Below are positions 17,336 through 25,133 of a DNA stretch of 64,000 bases, in pieces. This DNA is from Flavobacterium terrisoli (lineage in GTDB: Bacteria; Bacteroidota; Bacteroidia; Flavobacteriales; Flavobacteriaceae), in NCBI RefSeq assembly GCF_030167905.1, contig NZ_JARGNA010000006.1, positions 124,001-188,000 of the forward strand. The letters are read 5' to 3'. Each line of letters opens with the position of its first letter. Position 1 is the first letter of the stretch. The position numbers and the translations under genes were made by a program. The notes below the pieces were generated by a model, which was given only the letters and a program-made list of their open reading frames with translations, did no database searches and was not told the DNA's origin.

Positions 17336-17733
17336 TTCTTGTTTCTACCGATAAAAGCCAATTAGACGTTCCGTTTATCCAAAACTTTCTCAAAGACATT
17401 TATTGGGCAGCCGGAAGAACTATGGAAGATGTCCAAACCACCATTGATGCTTCGGTTTGCTTTGGAATCTATTTGGATGGCAAGCAGATTGGTTTTGCCA
17501 GAGTAATTACTGATTATGTCGTTTTTGCCTATCTGATGGATGTTTTTATTGATGAGCAACACAGAGGCAAAGGTTATTCCTCTGTTTTGATTGAGGCGAT
17601 GATGAACGAACCACAACTGCAGCAAGTCAAGATTTGGCGTTTGGCAACATCTGACGCCCATTTTTTATATGAAAAATTCGGATTTACCGCTTTGGCACAT
17701 CCGGAGAAAATGATGGAAAAAGTAATCAAATGA
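17332..17733 (+). CDS. GNAT family N-acetyltransferase
   Basis: 133 residues with the compact GNAT fold. The acetyl-CoA pyrophosphate-binding loop is visible as DEQHRGKGYSSVLIEAMM (Q/RxxGxG/A type), preceded by the strand YLMDVFI and followed by WRLATSDAHFLYEKFGF, the typical family ending. It overlaps both neighbours by 4 bases (ATGA on each side), so it is translationally coupled in a three-gene unit. The acceptor molecule cannot be predicted. Confidence 0.9.
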   Translation: MILVSTDKSQLDVPFIQNFLKDIYWAAGRTMEDVQTTIDASVCFGIYLDGKQIGFARVITDYVVFAYLMDVFIDEQHRGKGYSSVLIEAMMNEPQLQQVKIWRLATSDAHFLYEKFGFTALAHPEKMMEKVIK

Positions 17734-18101
17734 ACATACAGCAACTCTATGAATTCTGCCTTTCCAAAAAAGGCGTAACCGAACATTTTCCGTTTGACGA
17801 AGATACTTTGGTGTTTAAGGTTGGTGGCAAAATGTTTTGCCTGACTTCCTTGGCAGCATGGGAAAAGGACACGCCATCGCTCAATCTAAAATGCGATCCC
17901 GAACGCGGTGAAGAATTGCGCGCCGAATATGATGCCATCAATCCCGGTTACCATATGAGCAAAGTGCATTGGAACACGGTCGATTTCCACAGTGATGTAA
18001 ATGATAAAATGATGTGCGAACTGATCAACCATTCCTATGAATTGGTTTTCAAAAGTTTGACCAAAAAAATCCAAAACGAAATTCTCTTAAGTGAGAATTA
18101 G
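17730..18101 (+). CDS. MmcQ/YjbR family protein
   Basis: 123 residues, the usual family length. Family features are LYEFCLSKKGVTEHFPFDEDTLVFKVGGKMFCL at the N-terminus, which gives the CyaY/YjbR-like fold, the middle LNLKCDP, and the C-terminal HMSKVHWNTV plus IxxSYELVF pattern. Members are described as DNA-binding on structural grounds, but their role is not settled. It ends the coupled cyclase-GNAT-MmcQ unit. Confidence 0.9.
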   Translation: MNIQQLYEFCLSKKGVTEHFPFDEDTLVFKVGGKMFCLTSLAAWEKDTPSLNLKCDPERGEELRAEYDAINPGYHMSKVHWNTVDFHSDVNDKMMCELINHSYELVFKSLTKKIQNEILLSEN

Positions 18102-18105
18102 GCAT

Positions 18106-18155
18106 TACTTTTGCATACTCGAGGTCGTGAGACCGAACAGAACGAAGTTAAATTT
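18106..18155 (+). promoter_or_regulatory. Promoter plus conserved leader motif of the PH-SHOCT gene
   Basis: TACTTTTG at 18106-18113 is a perfect -7 box. The leader then contains GGTC-GTGA-GACC (a small GNRA-type hairpin) and GAACGAAGTTAAATTT at 18140-18155. TGAGACC and this 16-base core recur in the same order in the leader of the pseudouridine synthase gene on the other strand (28335-28371). Confidence 0.6.
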
Positions 18156-18179
18156 TTGCGTCAAATTAAAACACAAACC

Positions 18180-18890
18180 ATGTTAGATAATTTAAAAAAG
18201 ATATTAAACGAAGACCAAGACCCAAAAGCGATTGAGAAAATCACCGGCAAATTGGATAATTTGTTGATGAGCAATGAAGAAATCGGATACATTGCGGTTC
18301 AGAAAAAACCGGCGGTGAACATTTTCCCTGACAGTATTGTGGTAACCAACAAAAGAATCATCCTTTGCAAACCAAAAAACTTAGGATTGTCAATGGAATT
18401 CATCGATTACGATTGGGATGATATTGAAGCGAGTTTTGTAAAAGAAGGCATTTTAGGTGCTGATTTTACATTTTCAACCAAATCTGATTTAACGCATACC
18501 GTTGATTATTTGCCAAAAAATCAAGCCCGAAAATTATACACTTTTGCCAAAGAACAATTGGACTTATTGAAAAATCCAAAAGTTGAGGTTCCGGTTTATG
18601 AACAGCCAAAAGCTGCTGAAGTTGTTGTAGATCCACAAGTAACCGAAGAGCCGGAAGTAATTGAAGAAGTTGCGACTGAAGAAGTAATCAATTATGCCGA
18701 AATCATACCGGTAGAGCAATCGGGTTACCGCGATGAAAAACAATTCCCGGATGACAAATCAGGTTTGGCAGAATTGTCACAGGACGAACTGTTTGAAAAA
18801 CTACAAAACTATAAAAAGTTATTGGACAACGGATTGATTCTTCAGGGCGAATACGATGCACTGAAAAAAGAAATTCTGAGTCATATGTAA
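18180..18890 (+). CDS. PH domain protein with C-terminal SHOCT segment
   Basis: 236 residues from the ATG at 18180. An upstream in-frame TTG at 18111 is rejected because it lies inside the -7 promoter box. The N-terminal half is a bacterial PH-like domain (EIGYIAVQKKPAVNIFPDSIVVTNKR in two strands, then IDYDWDDIEASFVKEG and FTFSTKSD). An acidic, Val/Glu-rich linker spans about residues 135-190. A SHOCT motif ends the protein (ELSQDELFEKLQNYKKLLDNG, QGEYDALKKEIL). No membrane segment is visible. SHOCT segments are found next to many domains and may mediate oligomerisation. The biological role is unknown. Confidence 0.85.
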   Translation: MLDNLKKILNEDQDPKAIEKITGKLDNLLMSNEEIGYIAVQKKPAVNIFPDSIVVTNKRIILCKPKNLGLSMEFIDYDWDDIEASFVKEGILGADFTFSTKSDLTHTVDYLPKNQARKLYTFAKEQLDLLKNPKVEVPVYEQPKAAEVVVDPQVTEEPEVIEEVATEEVINYAEIIPVEQSGYRDEKQFPDDKSGLAELSQDELFEKLQNYKKLLDNGLILQGEYDALKKEILSHM

Positions 18891-18923
18891 AAAAAATCCC
18901 TTTCAAACTGAAAGGGATTTTTT
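18891..18923. terminator. Bidirectional terminator between convergent genes
   Basis: A 14-bp perfect stem AAAAAATCCCTTTC / GAAAGGGATTTTTT with a 5-base loop. It has T runs on both strands and serves the PH-SHOCT gene and the DUF4407 gene. Confidence 0.9.
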
Positions 18924-18925
18924 TA

Positions 18926-20026
18926 TCACATTGATTTCTTCTGTTTGTCTACAAAACCATCGGCCTGGAGTTTGAGCAACTCAATCGCACCTTTTTTCTT
19001 GTAGTTGTACAATTCTTTGTCTTCCCGAATATCCGCATAAACCTTATCATAGATTTCGGCATCAGTTTTCTTTTGCAATTCGCTTTGGTAACGGTTTTGC
19101 TCAATCACATTTTTGACGCCCATTTCTTTGTCTTCCTGTTTCAAATCATATTCTCCTTTTGGCGATAACAATTTGGCAATAATCGGCGAAGTTTCTATCG
19201 CTAAAAACAACAGCATAATGAAAAAAGAAGGCAGCCATGGCAATTTCCCAAGTGCATTGATGCGCGCCATTAAACCATCAAAACTGTCAATAATGGGTTG
19301 TGTTTCAGTTACTTTTTTGTCCAAATCCGCTTGAAGCGTTTTGCTTCGAGCTTCTTTATCGGCTAAGATTTTAGCATTGGTAATTTTTAAGGAATCCAAT
19401 TGTTTGATAGCCAAATCATGAGCAGCGCGTTTCTCTTTGTAAATTGGCCCTTTACCCATTTTCTTGGTTCCGGCGGTGCCTTCCGCTTCGGTGATATAGG
19501 AATTGTATAACGACGAAACCTCTTTTTCTTTTTTGGTAATCGAGGATTTCAAACTGTCCATTTCGGCTTTGTTTTTATCGACATCGCTTTTGAAATAATT
19601 GGTCACCTGATTTTTATTGGCAATCGCCAATTCGTTTTTCTCTTTCAATAAAACCGTATTGATTTCTTTTTCAAAAATTTTGATTTCCAGCGGTTTTGAA
19701 ATTACGATGGCAATGATAATCGCCAATACAATTCGTGGTGAAGCCTGAATGAATTCGTCTAAAAAATGGTCTCTTTTTTTGATGGTAGAAACGATGAATC
19801 GGTCAAGATTGAAAATAAGGAATCCCCAAATCAGCCCGAAAGCTATCGCGGTAATAACATTGTCGAAAACGGTGTAAAGTGCATAACTGCTGGCAATGAA
19901 TGCCATAACTGCGGTAAAAAATACGGTAGCTCCGATGCCGGCGTATTTGTTTTGTTCGCCATTGGAACAAGAGTTCACGATATCGCTGTCGGCACCGGAA
20001 CAAAGAAGAAAGAAACGTTTTAACAT
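18926..20026 (-). CDS. DUF4407 membrane protein
   Basis: 366 residues. The N-terminus (FFLLCSGADSDIVNSC, then KYAGIGATVFFTAVMA) and the FNLDRFIVS motif are typical of DUF4407. Two or three membrane helices lie between residues 30 and 120, and one more near residue 260. A long charged coiled-coil region spans about 125-240 and a charged tail follows residue 280. The coiled coil lies between membrane segments and is probably periplasmic. Function is unknown. It has its own candidate promoter and shares a terminator with the convergent PH-SHOCT gene. Confidence 0.87.
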   Translation of the reverse strand: MLKRFFLLCSGADSDIVNSCSNGEQNKYAGIGATVFFTAVMAFIASSYALYTVFDNVITAIAFGLIWGFLIFNLDRFIVSTIKKRDHFLDEFIQASPRIVLAIIIAIVISKPLEIKIFEKEINTVLLKEKNELAIANKNQVTNYFKSDVDKNKAEMDSLKSSITKKEKEVSSLYNSYITEAEGTAGTKKMGKGPIYKEKRAAHDLAIKQLDSLKITNAKILADKEARSKTLQADLDKKVTETQPIIDSFDGLMARINALGKLPWLPSFFIMLLFLAIETSPIIAKLLSPKGEYDLKQEDKEMGVKNVIEQNRYQSELQKKTDAEIYDKVYADIREDKELYNYKKKGAIELLKLQADGFVDKQKKSM

Positions 20027-20325
20027 GATGATTTGATTTTGAACCCGAAATAATTCGGGTCAGGTTGATTGATGATGATTAGTACAAATTTAAAGCCAAA
20101 AGTTTCAACGTGTTAGCATTCTGATAATTATTTAATTTATTGTAGTAAATAACACAGGTTTTAAGGGGGACTATTTAAAAAACGTAAATATTTTATTATC
20201 AATAAGATAGGTATGTTAAAATTTCGTAAATTAGATTTCCTCAAAAAAAATATCCTCAGGTCATTTCGGTCCCAAATTTCAATTTTGTATTCAATAACCA
20301 ATTATAAATAACAAAATTTGAAATT
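20027..20325. other. Divergent intergenic region
   Basis: No gene. Toward the DUF4407 gene there is a perfect -7 box TAAATTTG on the minus strand (20085-20092). A small 5' UTR hairpin, ACCCGAA-ATAA-TTCGGGT, follows at 20043-20060. Toward the gene at 20326 only a one-mismatch -7 box, CAATTTTG, is visible shortly before the start. The rest is AT-rich without recognisable structure. Confidence 0.5.
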
Positions 20326-21144
20326 ATGAAAGCAATGAAAAACATTCTTTTAACAGCCGTTTTAGGATTGCTGTTATTGAGCAACACCGGTTTTGCTCAG
20401 GACGAAAAAAGTTACTTAGTGACAGTAACCAAACTCCATTGGAACATGGATTTGGATAATTTTTCAATGGATGAATGGAAAGCCGTTGAAAAAGAATATT
20501 TAGATAAAGTCGTTAAGAAGAATGAATTTATCATTGGTCAAGAGTTTTTAATGCATCATTTCACCGCTGATAATACCGAAATTTTATTAGTTACCACTTA
20601 TGAAAACTGGGGTGCGATTGAAAAAGCCAGTGAACGAAGCGATGAATTGGAGAAAGCAGCATGGCCGGATGAAAAAGCCAGAAAAACTTATTTTGAAAAA
20701 AAAGGAAAGTATTATGCACTCCATCATTCAGATGAAATTTATGCTACTCTTCCGGGCGCCAAATTACCCAAAGCTAATTTTGATAAAGATGTGCTTTATT
20801 ATGTTCGTGTAAGTCATTTTACCTACCCGAAAGACGGAACAGAGAAAGAATTTATGGAGTTAAGCAAACAATATTTTGATGCCGTAATCAACAAAAATGA
20901 TTTGATTAAAGCCTATTATCCTAACCAACACGCTTGGGGCGCAGACAAAACAGAGTTCACAGAAGTATTTGTGGTAGAGACGTTAGCCGATTTAGAAAAT
21001 GCACTAAATAAAAACAGGGATTTATTCAGTGCTGCCTGGACAGATGATGCCAAACGAAAAGCCTATTGGGACAAACGCAATAAGTATGATGACGGAAGAC
21101 ATAGCGATTATATTTATAGATTAGTACATGAACTGACGAAATAA
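20326..21144 (+). CDS. Secreted protein with two related alpha/beta repeats
   Basis: 272 residues. A signal peptide (MKAMKNILLTAVLGLLLLSN, cleaved near GFAQ) is followed by two homologous halves. Half 1 runs from YLVTVTKLHW to HHSDEIY. Half 2 runs from LYYVRVSHFTYP to RHSDYIY. In each half a beta strand is followed by a helix with YLD/YFDAVxxKN, a strand (ILLVTTYE / TEVFVVET), a helix with E/NALNK, and a W-x-D-x-A-R/K-K-x-Y/W motif. This layout fits a dimeric alpha/beta-barrel (ferredoxin-like) fold duplicated in one chain. No catalytic motif is recognised. An alternative start lies three codons downstream. Confidence 0.75.
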   Translation: MKAMKNILLTAVLGLLLLSNTGFAQDEKSYLVTVTKLHWNMDLDNFSMDEWKAVEKEYLDKVVKKNEFIIGQEFLMHHFTADNTEILLVTTYENWGAIEKASERSDELEKAAWPDEKARKTYFEKKGKYYALHHSDEIYATLPGAKLPKANFDKDVLYYVRVSHFTYPKDGTEKEFMELSKQYFDAVINKNDLIKAYYPNQHAWGADKTEFTEVFVVETLADLENALNKNRDLFSAAWTDDAKRKAYWDKRNKYDDGRHSDYIYRLVHELTK

Positions 21145-21152
21145 TATTGAAG

Positions 21153-21177
21153 AGCGGCTAATCAGCCGCTTTTTTTG
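21153..21177 (+). terminator. Terminator of the secreted alpha/beta protein gene
   Basis: AGCGGCT-AATC-AGCCGCT followed by seven or more T. Confidence 0.85.
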
Positions 21178-21216
21178 ATATAAGAATAAATCTATCGAGG
21201 CTATTTTTTATTCTCA

Positions 21217-21248
21217 TTGCTGGAAATAAAAATAAAACAGTACTTTTA
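21217..21248 (+). promoter_or_regulatory. Candidate promoter of the leucine-rich-repeat gene
   Basis: TTG at 21217-21219, 21 bases, then TACTTTTA at 21241-21248 (one mismatch), 18 bases before the ATG. Confidence 0.5.
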
Positions 21249-21266
21249 AGGTATAAACAATTGAAT

Positions 21267-22564
21267 ATGAGATATTTTTACTTGTGCTTCTGCTTGGTCT
21301 TTGCCTGTTTGGTTAACGCACAAATCATCAATTTTCCAGATGCTAATTTTAAGACTAAGCTGTTGCAGGCAAATACAGCCTATGATTATTTGGGAAATAG
21401 TTTGACTATTGATGCCAATAATAACGGTCAGATTGAGGTAAGTGAAGTTCAGAATGTTGATAGACTGAATCTTTCCAATAGCAACATTTCTAATTTAACA
21501 GGTATATCAAACTTTACCAACCTTAAAACCTTAAATTGTAATTATAATTCGCTGACTTCTATTTCGATTAATAATTCTGTTAGTTTGATGACGCTAAATG
21601 CAAAATACAATGCGCTTACGTCAGTCAATGTCAATTTTGCAATAATGGAAGTATTGGATTTGAGCCACAATAACCTGACGACTTTTACTGTAGCCAATGC
21701 CGATTTTACGGATATCTTTGATTTGTCCTACAATCACTTTCGAATCTGACGATTAGTAACTCGATTTTTTCGTATTTTTTTATTAATAATAATAATCTGA
21801 GCGCTGTTCAGTACATTGGGAATGTTGCTTTTTATTGGCCTGTGGCAGACTTTAGTAACAATCAGTTTAGCTTGTTGAGTTTTCCTGCCAATGTAAATTT
21901 TGGTAGCGATGCCCATCTCGAATTAGGCGATAATACTGTGGATAATGTTTATTTTAATGGTTTGCAGCCCGGAAACATTGATTACAGGTCTAATAATACA
22001 AGCTTTGATTTAGGGAATTTTAATAGGGTCAGAGATTGTGATCCGGAGGAGCAGGGAAATGTTACAATTCAAAACAGCCCAAATCTACAGCAGGTTATTT
22101 TCAAAAATGGCTTTAACCACACGGCAATTACCTGTGATGAAGGAGGTGACATTTTTGATATTCCGGCGTTGTATTTGGCAATAAGCAATTGCCCGAACCT
22201 CTCACATATTTGCGTTGATGGGCTTGAACAGCCTTTTTTTCAAACAAGAATCAACCAATTGGGACTGCAAAACCAGATTCAGGTAAATACAAATTGTACT
22301 TCTTCGATTTTAGGTTCAGCAGCATTTACTTTAAACAATCAGTTTACCATTTCTCCTGTTCCGGCACAAAATAATCTTGAAATTTATTCAACTCAAAATG
22401 TTGAAATCAAAACCATTGAAATCTATAATAACTTGGGCCAATTGGTTCAAAAGGAAATTGGAAACCAACAAAACATAGATGTCTCCCGATTGACAATAGG
22501 AAATTATTATTTAAAGATCCAAACCGACAGCACGACAAGTGTTAAGCAGTTTCTGAAAGAATAA
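21267..22564 (+). pseudogene. Leucine-rich-repeat T9SS protein, interrupted by a -1 frameshift
   Basis: The 5' part from ATG 21267 encodes a signal peptide (MRYFYLCFCLVFACLVNAQ), an EF-hand-like DANNNGQIEVSE and leucine-rich repeats (VDRLNLSNSNISNL, LKTLNCNYNSLTS, MEVLDLSHNNLTT). It stops at 21747-21749. From 21722 the next frame is open to 22564. It continues the same repeats (LSNLTISNS, NNNNLSAVQYIGN, DFSNNQFSLLSFP) and ends in a type A sorting domain (FTISPVPAQNNLEI to KQFLKE). One extra T in the CACTTTCG run near 21738 would join the frames into one protein of about 430 residues. This may be a real inactivating mutation, a slippage site or a sequencing error. If intact it would be a surface-exposed adhesion or binding protein. 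Confidence 0.85.
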
Positions 22565-22570
22565 AGAACT

Positions 22571-22598
22571 AAAAAGGCGGCCAATTGGCCGCCTTTTT
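22571..22598. terminator. Bidirectional terminator between the LRR gene and the dipeptidase
   Basis: AAAAAGGCGGCC-AATT-GGCCGCCTTTTT, a perfect 28-base palindrome with T runs on both strands. Confidence 0.92.
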
Positions 22599-22600
22599 TA

Positions 22601-23989
22601 TTACTTCGATAATTCAACAAAATATTTGTAAAACAATGGAATCGTTTCAATTCCTTTTAAGTAATTGAAAATCCCGAAATGTTCATTTGGAGAGTGAATC
22701 GCGTCACTGTCTAAACCAAATCCCATCAGGATTGTTTTTGATTTTAATTCTTTTTCAAACAAAGCTACAATCGGAATACTTCCACCCGAACGCACCGGAA
22801 TCGCCTGAACACCGAAAGTTTCGGTATACGCTTTATTTGCTGCCTTATAACCAATGCTGTCAATAGGTGTTACATAACCTTGCCCACCGTGATGCGGCGA
22901 AACTTTAACTTTCACTGCTTTTGGTGCAATACTTTCAAAGTGTTTAGAGAACAATTCGGTGATTTCTTCCCAGTCCTGGTTTGGAACCAAACGCATCGAG
23001 ATTTTGGCGTAAGCCTTACTGGCAATAACCGTTTTGGCACCTTCGCCAGTATAACCGCCCCAAATTCCGTTGACGTCTAAAGTCGGGCGGATGGAGTTTC
23101 TTTCATTGGTCACATAACCGGTTTCGCCATAAATATCGGCGATATCCAAGGCTTGTTTGTATTTGTCCAAAGAGAATGGTGCTTTGGCCATTTCAGCTCT
23201 TTCGGCAGCCGAAAGCTCTTCTACTTTGTCATAAAATCCGGGAATGGTAATATGGTTGTTTTCGTCGTGAAGCGACGCAATCATTTTGGTCAATACATTA
23301 ATTGGATTTGCCACTGCGCCACCATACAATCCTGAATGTAAATCCCTGTTTGGTCCGGTCACTTCTACTTCCACATAACTTAAACCGCGCAAACCGGTAG
23401 TGATTGACGGCTGTTGGTTGGAAATCATTCCGGTATCGGAAATCAAAATCACATCACAGCTTAGTTTTTCCTGGTTTCTTTCAACAAACCAACCCAAGCT
23501 TTTTGACCCAACTTCTTCTTCACCTTCAATCATGAATTTCACGTTGCAAGGAAGCGAATTACTTTGGATCATGTATTCAAAAGCCTTTACGTGCATGTAC
23601 ATTTGGCCTTTGTCATCACAAGCGCCACGGGCAAAAATCGCACCTTCAGGATGGATTTCGGTTGTTTTGATTACGGGTTCAAACGGAGGCGAAGTCCACA
23701 AATCAATCGGATCCGGTGGTTGTACATCGTAATGTCCGTAAACCAAAACCGTTGGCAGGTTTTTGTCAATGATATGTTCCCCAAAAACGATTGGATAACC
23801 AGGTGTTTCGCAGATTTCCACCAATTGGCAGCCTGCTTTTTCCAGGCTGGCTTTTACCGCATCAGCTGTTTTGATCACGTCATGTGCGTAAGCGCTGTCG
23901 GCACTTACGGAAGGGATTTTCAGGAGTTCAATTAACTCATTTATAAAACGTTCCTTATTCTGTTGAACGTAGTTTTTTATGTTGTCCAT
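22601..23989 (-). CDS. M20 family dipeptidase
   Basis: 462 residues from the ATG at 23989. An in-frame TTG at 24013 is less likely. The M20 metallopeptidase motifs are in order: VYGHYDVQPP (metal His and Asp), ARGACDDKGQ (bridging Asp), EGEEEVGS (catalytic Glu and metal Glu), a third-ligand region near ISDTGM, a lid/dimerisation domain with GLRGLSYVEVEVTGPNRDLH, and GGSIPIV plus FGLDSDAIHSPNE near the C-terminus. It is expected to hydrolyse dipeptides or small peptides in the cytoplasm with two zinc ions, since no signal peptide is visible. It is monocistronic between a terminator and the divergent tRNA-Leu promoter. Confidence 0.94.
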   Translation of the reverse strand: MDNIKNYVQQNKERFINELIELLKIPSVSADSAYAHDVIKTADAVKASLEKAGCQLVEICETPGYPIVFGEHIIDKNLPTVLVYGHYDVQPPDPIDLWTSPPFEPVIKTTEIHPEGAIFARGACDDKGQMYMHVKAFEYMIQSNSLPCNVKFMIEGEEEVGSKSLGWFVERNQEKLSCDVILISDTGMISNQQPSITTGLRGLSYVEVEVTGPNRDLHSGLYGGAVANPINVLTKMIASLHDENNHITIPGFYDKVEELSAAERAEMAKAPFSLDKYKQALDIADIYGETGYVTNERNSIRPTLDVNGIWGGYTGEGAKTVIASKAYAKISMRLVPNQDWEEITELFSKHFESIAPKAVKVKVSPHHGGQGYVTPIDSIGYKAANKAYTETFGVQAIPVRSGGSIPIVALFEKELKSKTILMGFGLDSDAIHSPNEHFGIFNYLKGIETIPLFYKYFVELSK

Positions 23990-24053
23990 GGGTTTAATTT
24001 TGGTATGCCTCAAAAGTACAAAAATGACCGTGATTTTTTTTAATAATTTTCCT

Positions 24054-24082
24054 TTGAAAGTTTGAAGTTATGATTATATTTG
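24054..24082 (+). promoter_or_regulatory. Promoter of tRNA-Leu
   Basis: TTG at 24054-24056, 18 bases, TATATTTG at 24075-24082. The tRNA starts 13 bases later. Confidence 0.8.
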
Positions 24083-24095
24083 CACTCACGATTTT

Positions 24096-24177
24096 GCGGG
24101 TATGGCGAAATTGGTAGACGTGCCAGACTTAGGATCTGGTGCCGCAAGGCGTGTAGGTTCGAGTCCTATTACCCGCA
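24096..24177 (+). tRNA. tRNA-Leu (anticodon TAG)
   Basis: An 82-base class II tRNA. The acceptor GCGGGTA pairs with TACCCGC. The anticodon stem is CCAGA/TCTGG with loop CTTAGGA, giving TAG. The variable arm TGCCGCAAGGCGT and the T arm with GTTCGAGTC are present, with discriminator A. CCA is not encoded. Confidence 0.96.
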
Positions 24178-24183
24178 CAACAG

Positions 24184-24211
24184 AAGCTCTAACGAAAGTT
24201 GGGGCTTTTTT
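24184..24211 (+). terminator. Terminator of tRNA-Leu
   Basis: AAGCTCTAAC-GAAA-GTTGGGGCTT, a 10-bp stem with two G-T pairs and a GAAA tetraloop, then a T run. Confidence 0.8.
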
Positions 24212-24330
24212 ATTGTTACGAATTGGTTAATAATATGTTTACAGTTTATTGTTTTTGAGTGTTTTAATTTTTGAAAATTCGATTATTTTTACAACATCAA
24301 TACTAATTTGATGTAAAATCTTTTATTCTA

Positions 24331-25095
24331 ATGAAAGGGAAAAAGCGTATGATAACTTTGGTACTGGGGATTTTTGGATTTATTTTATTAGCACTGTCAG
24401 GTTATTTGCTATATAGAAATAGTTCCAATTCCATTTCAGCTGAAAAGCAGAAACAATTAGACGAAGCCATCAAGCAAATTGAGGTTCTGAATGCTGAAAT
24501 TGTCGAAAAAGATAAGTATGTTGAAGAAACAGAGCAAAAGCTGAAAAGCCACAAATTTGATGCTTTTACTTTGGCTGAAGGACAAAATATTCCCATCATC
24601 GAAATCGTAGACAATGATTTAAGCGAAGGAGCAGCCGCTGAAACCAGTGATAAGAAAGTACATAAATTAATGTACCATCATCAAATCAGATTCTCTTTGG
24701 TTAACGCCGGGAAAAGTTCTTTAAAAGATGTAATTTTCTCCATTAAGGATGATTATAATAAAGGAAAAGAGAAAAAGAAAAACGCGAAAGCCGTTGCCAG
24801 CTTTGACTATTTAGGCAAGAAAGTAAATGACGAAGAAATGTTCGAGTATGAAAATTTTGAAGTCAATACGCTTAACTTAAAATCTAAAAAACTGATTTAC
24901 ACCAGTAATCTTCCGGCCAGTTTTGGGGTTGCCGATTATGAATACCATTTGGTTGTGGAATGGAACCAAGGGTTTTACCAGATGTTTATCAAGATAGAAG
25001 AAGTTGACGGGAAATTAAAATATACGTATGAGTTTTTTGATGTCAACGGAAATACGATTGATTTCAATAATCTCGAAAAAAGTATCAGTAACTAA
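24331..25095 (+). CDS. Membrane-anchored coiled-coil protein of unknown function
   Basis: 254 residues. One N-terminal membrane helix (residues 7-27, MITLVLGIFGFILLALSGYL) is followed by a coiled coil (about 37-72, EKQKQLDEAIKQIEVLNAEI). A globular region rich in beta strands follows (HHQIRFSLVNAGKSSLKDVIF, YEYHLVVEWNQGFYQMFIKI). The position of the anchor and the absence of a cleavage site suggest a single-pass inner-membrane protein with a periplasmic domain. I do not recognise the family. It stands alone between the tRNA-Leu terminator and a bidirectional terminator. A -7-like TATTTTTA lies at 24284-24291. Confidence 0.75.
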   Translation: MKGKKRMITLVLGIFGFILLALSGYLLYRNSSNSISAEKQKQLDEAIKQIEVLNAEIVEKDKYVEETEQKLKSHKFDAFTLAEGQNIPIIEIVDNDLSEGAAAETSDKKVHKLMYHHQIRFSLVNAGKSSLKDVIFSIKDDYNKGKEKKKNAKAVASFDYLGKKVNDEEMFEYENFEVNTLNLKSKKLIYTSNLPASFGVADYEYHLVVEWNQGFYQMFIKIEEVDGKLKYTYEFFDVNGNTIDFNNLEKSISN

Positions 25096-25097
25096 AT

Positions 25098-25128
25098 AAA
25101 AAAGCCTCTCAATTGAGAGGCTTTTTTT
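25098..25128. terminator. Bidirectional terminator
   Basis: AAAAAAGCCTCTC-AATT-GAGAGGCTTTTTT, a perfect 13-bp stem with T runs on both strands, between the coiled-coil gene and the DUF885 gene. Confidence 0.92.
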
Positions 25129-25133
25129 AATGA

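Noticed and set aside
24080..24274. Open frame across the tRNA-Leu region
   Set aside because: It starts inside the tRNA promoter and runs through the tRNA and its terminator. The structural RNA explains the sequence.
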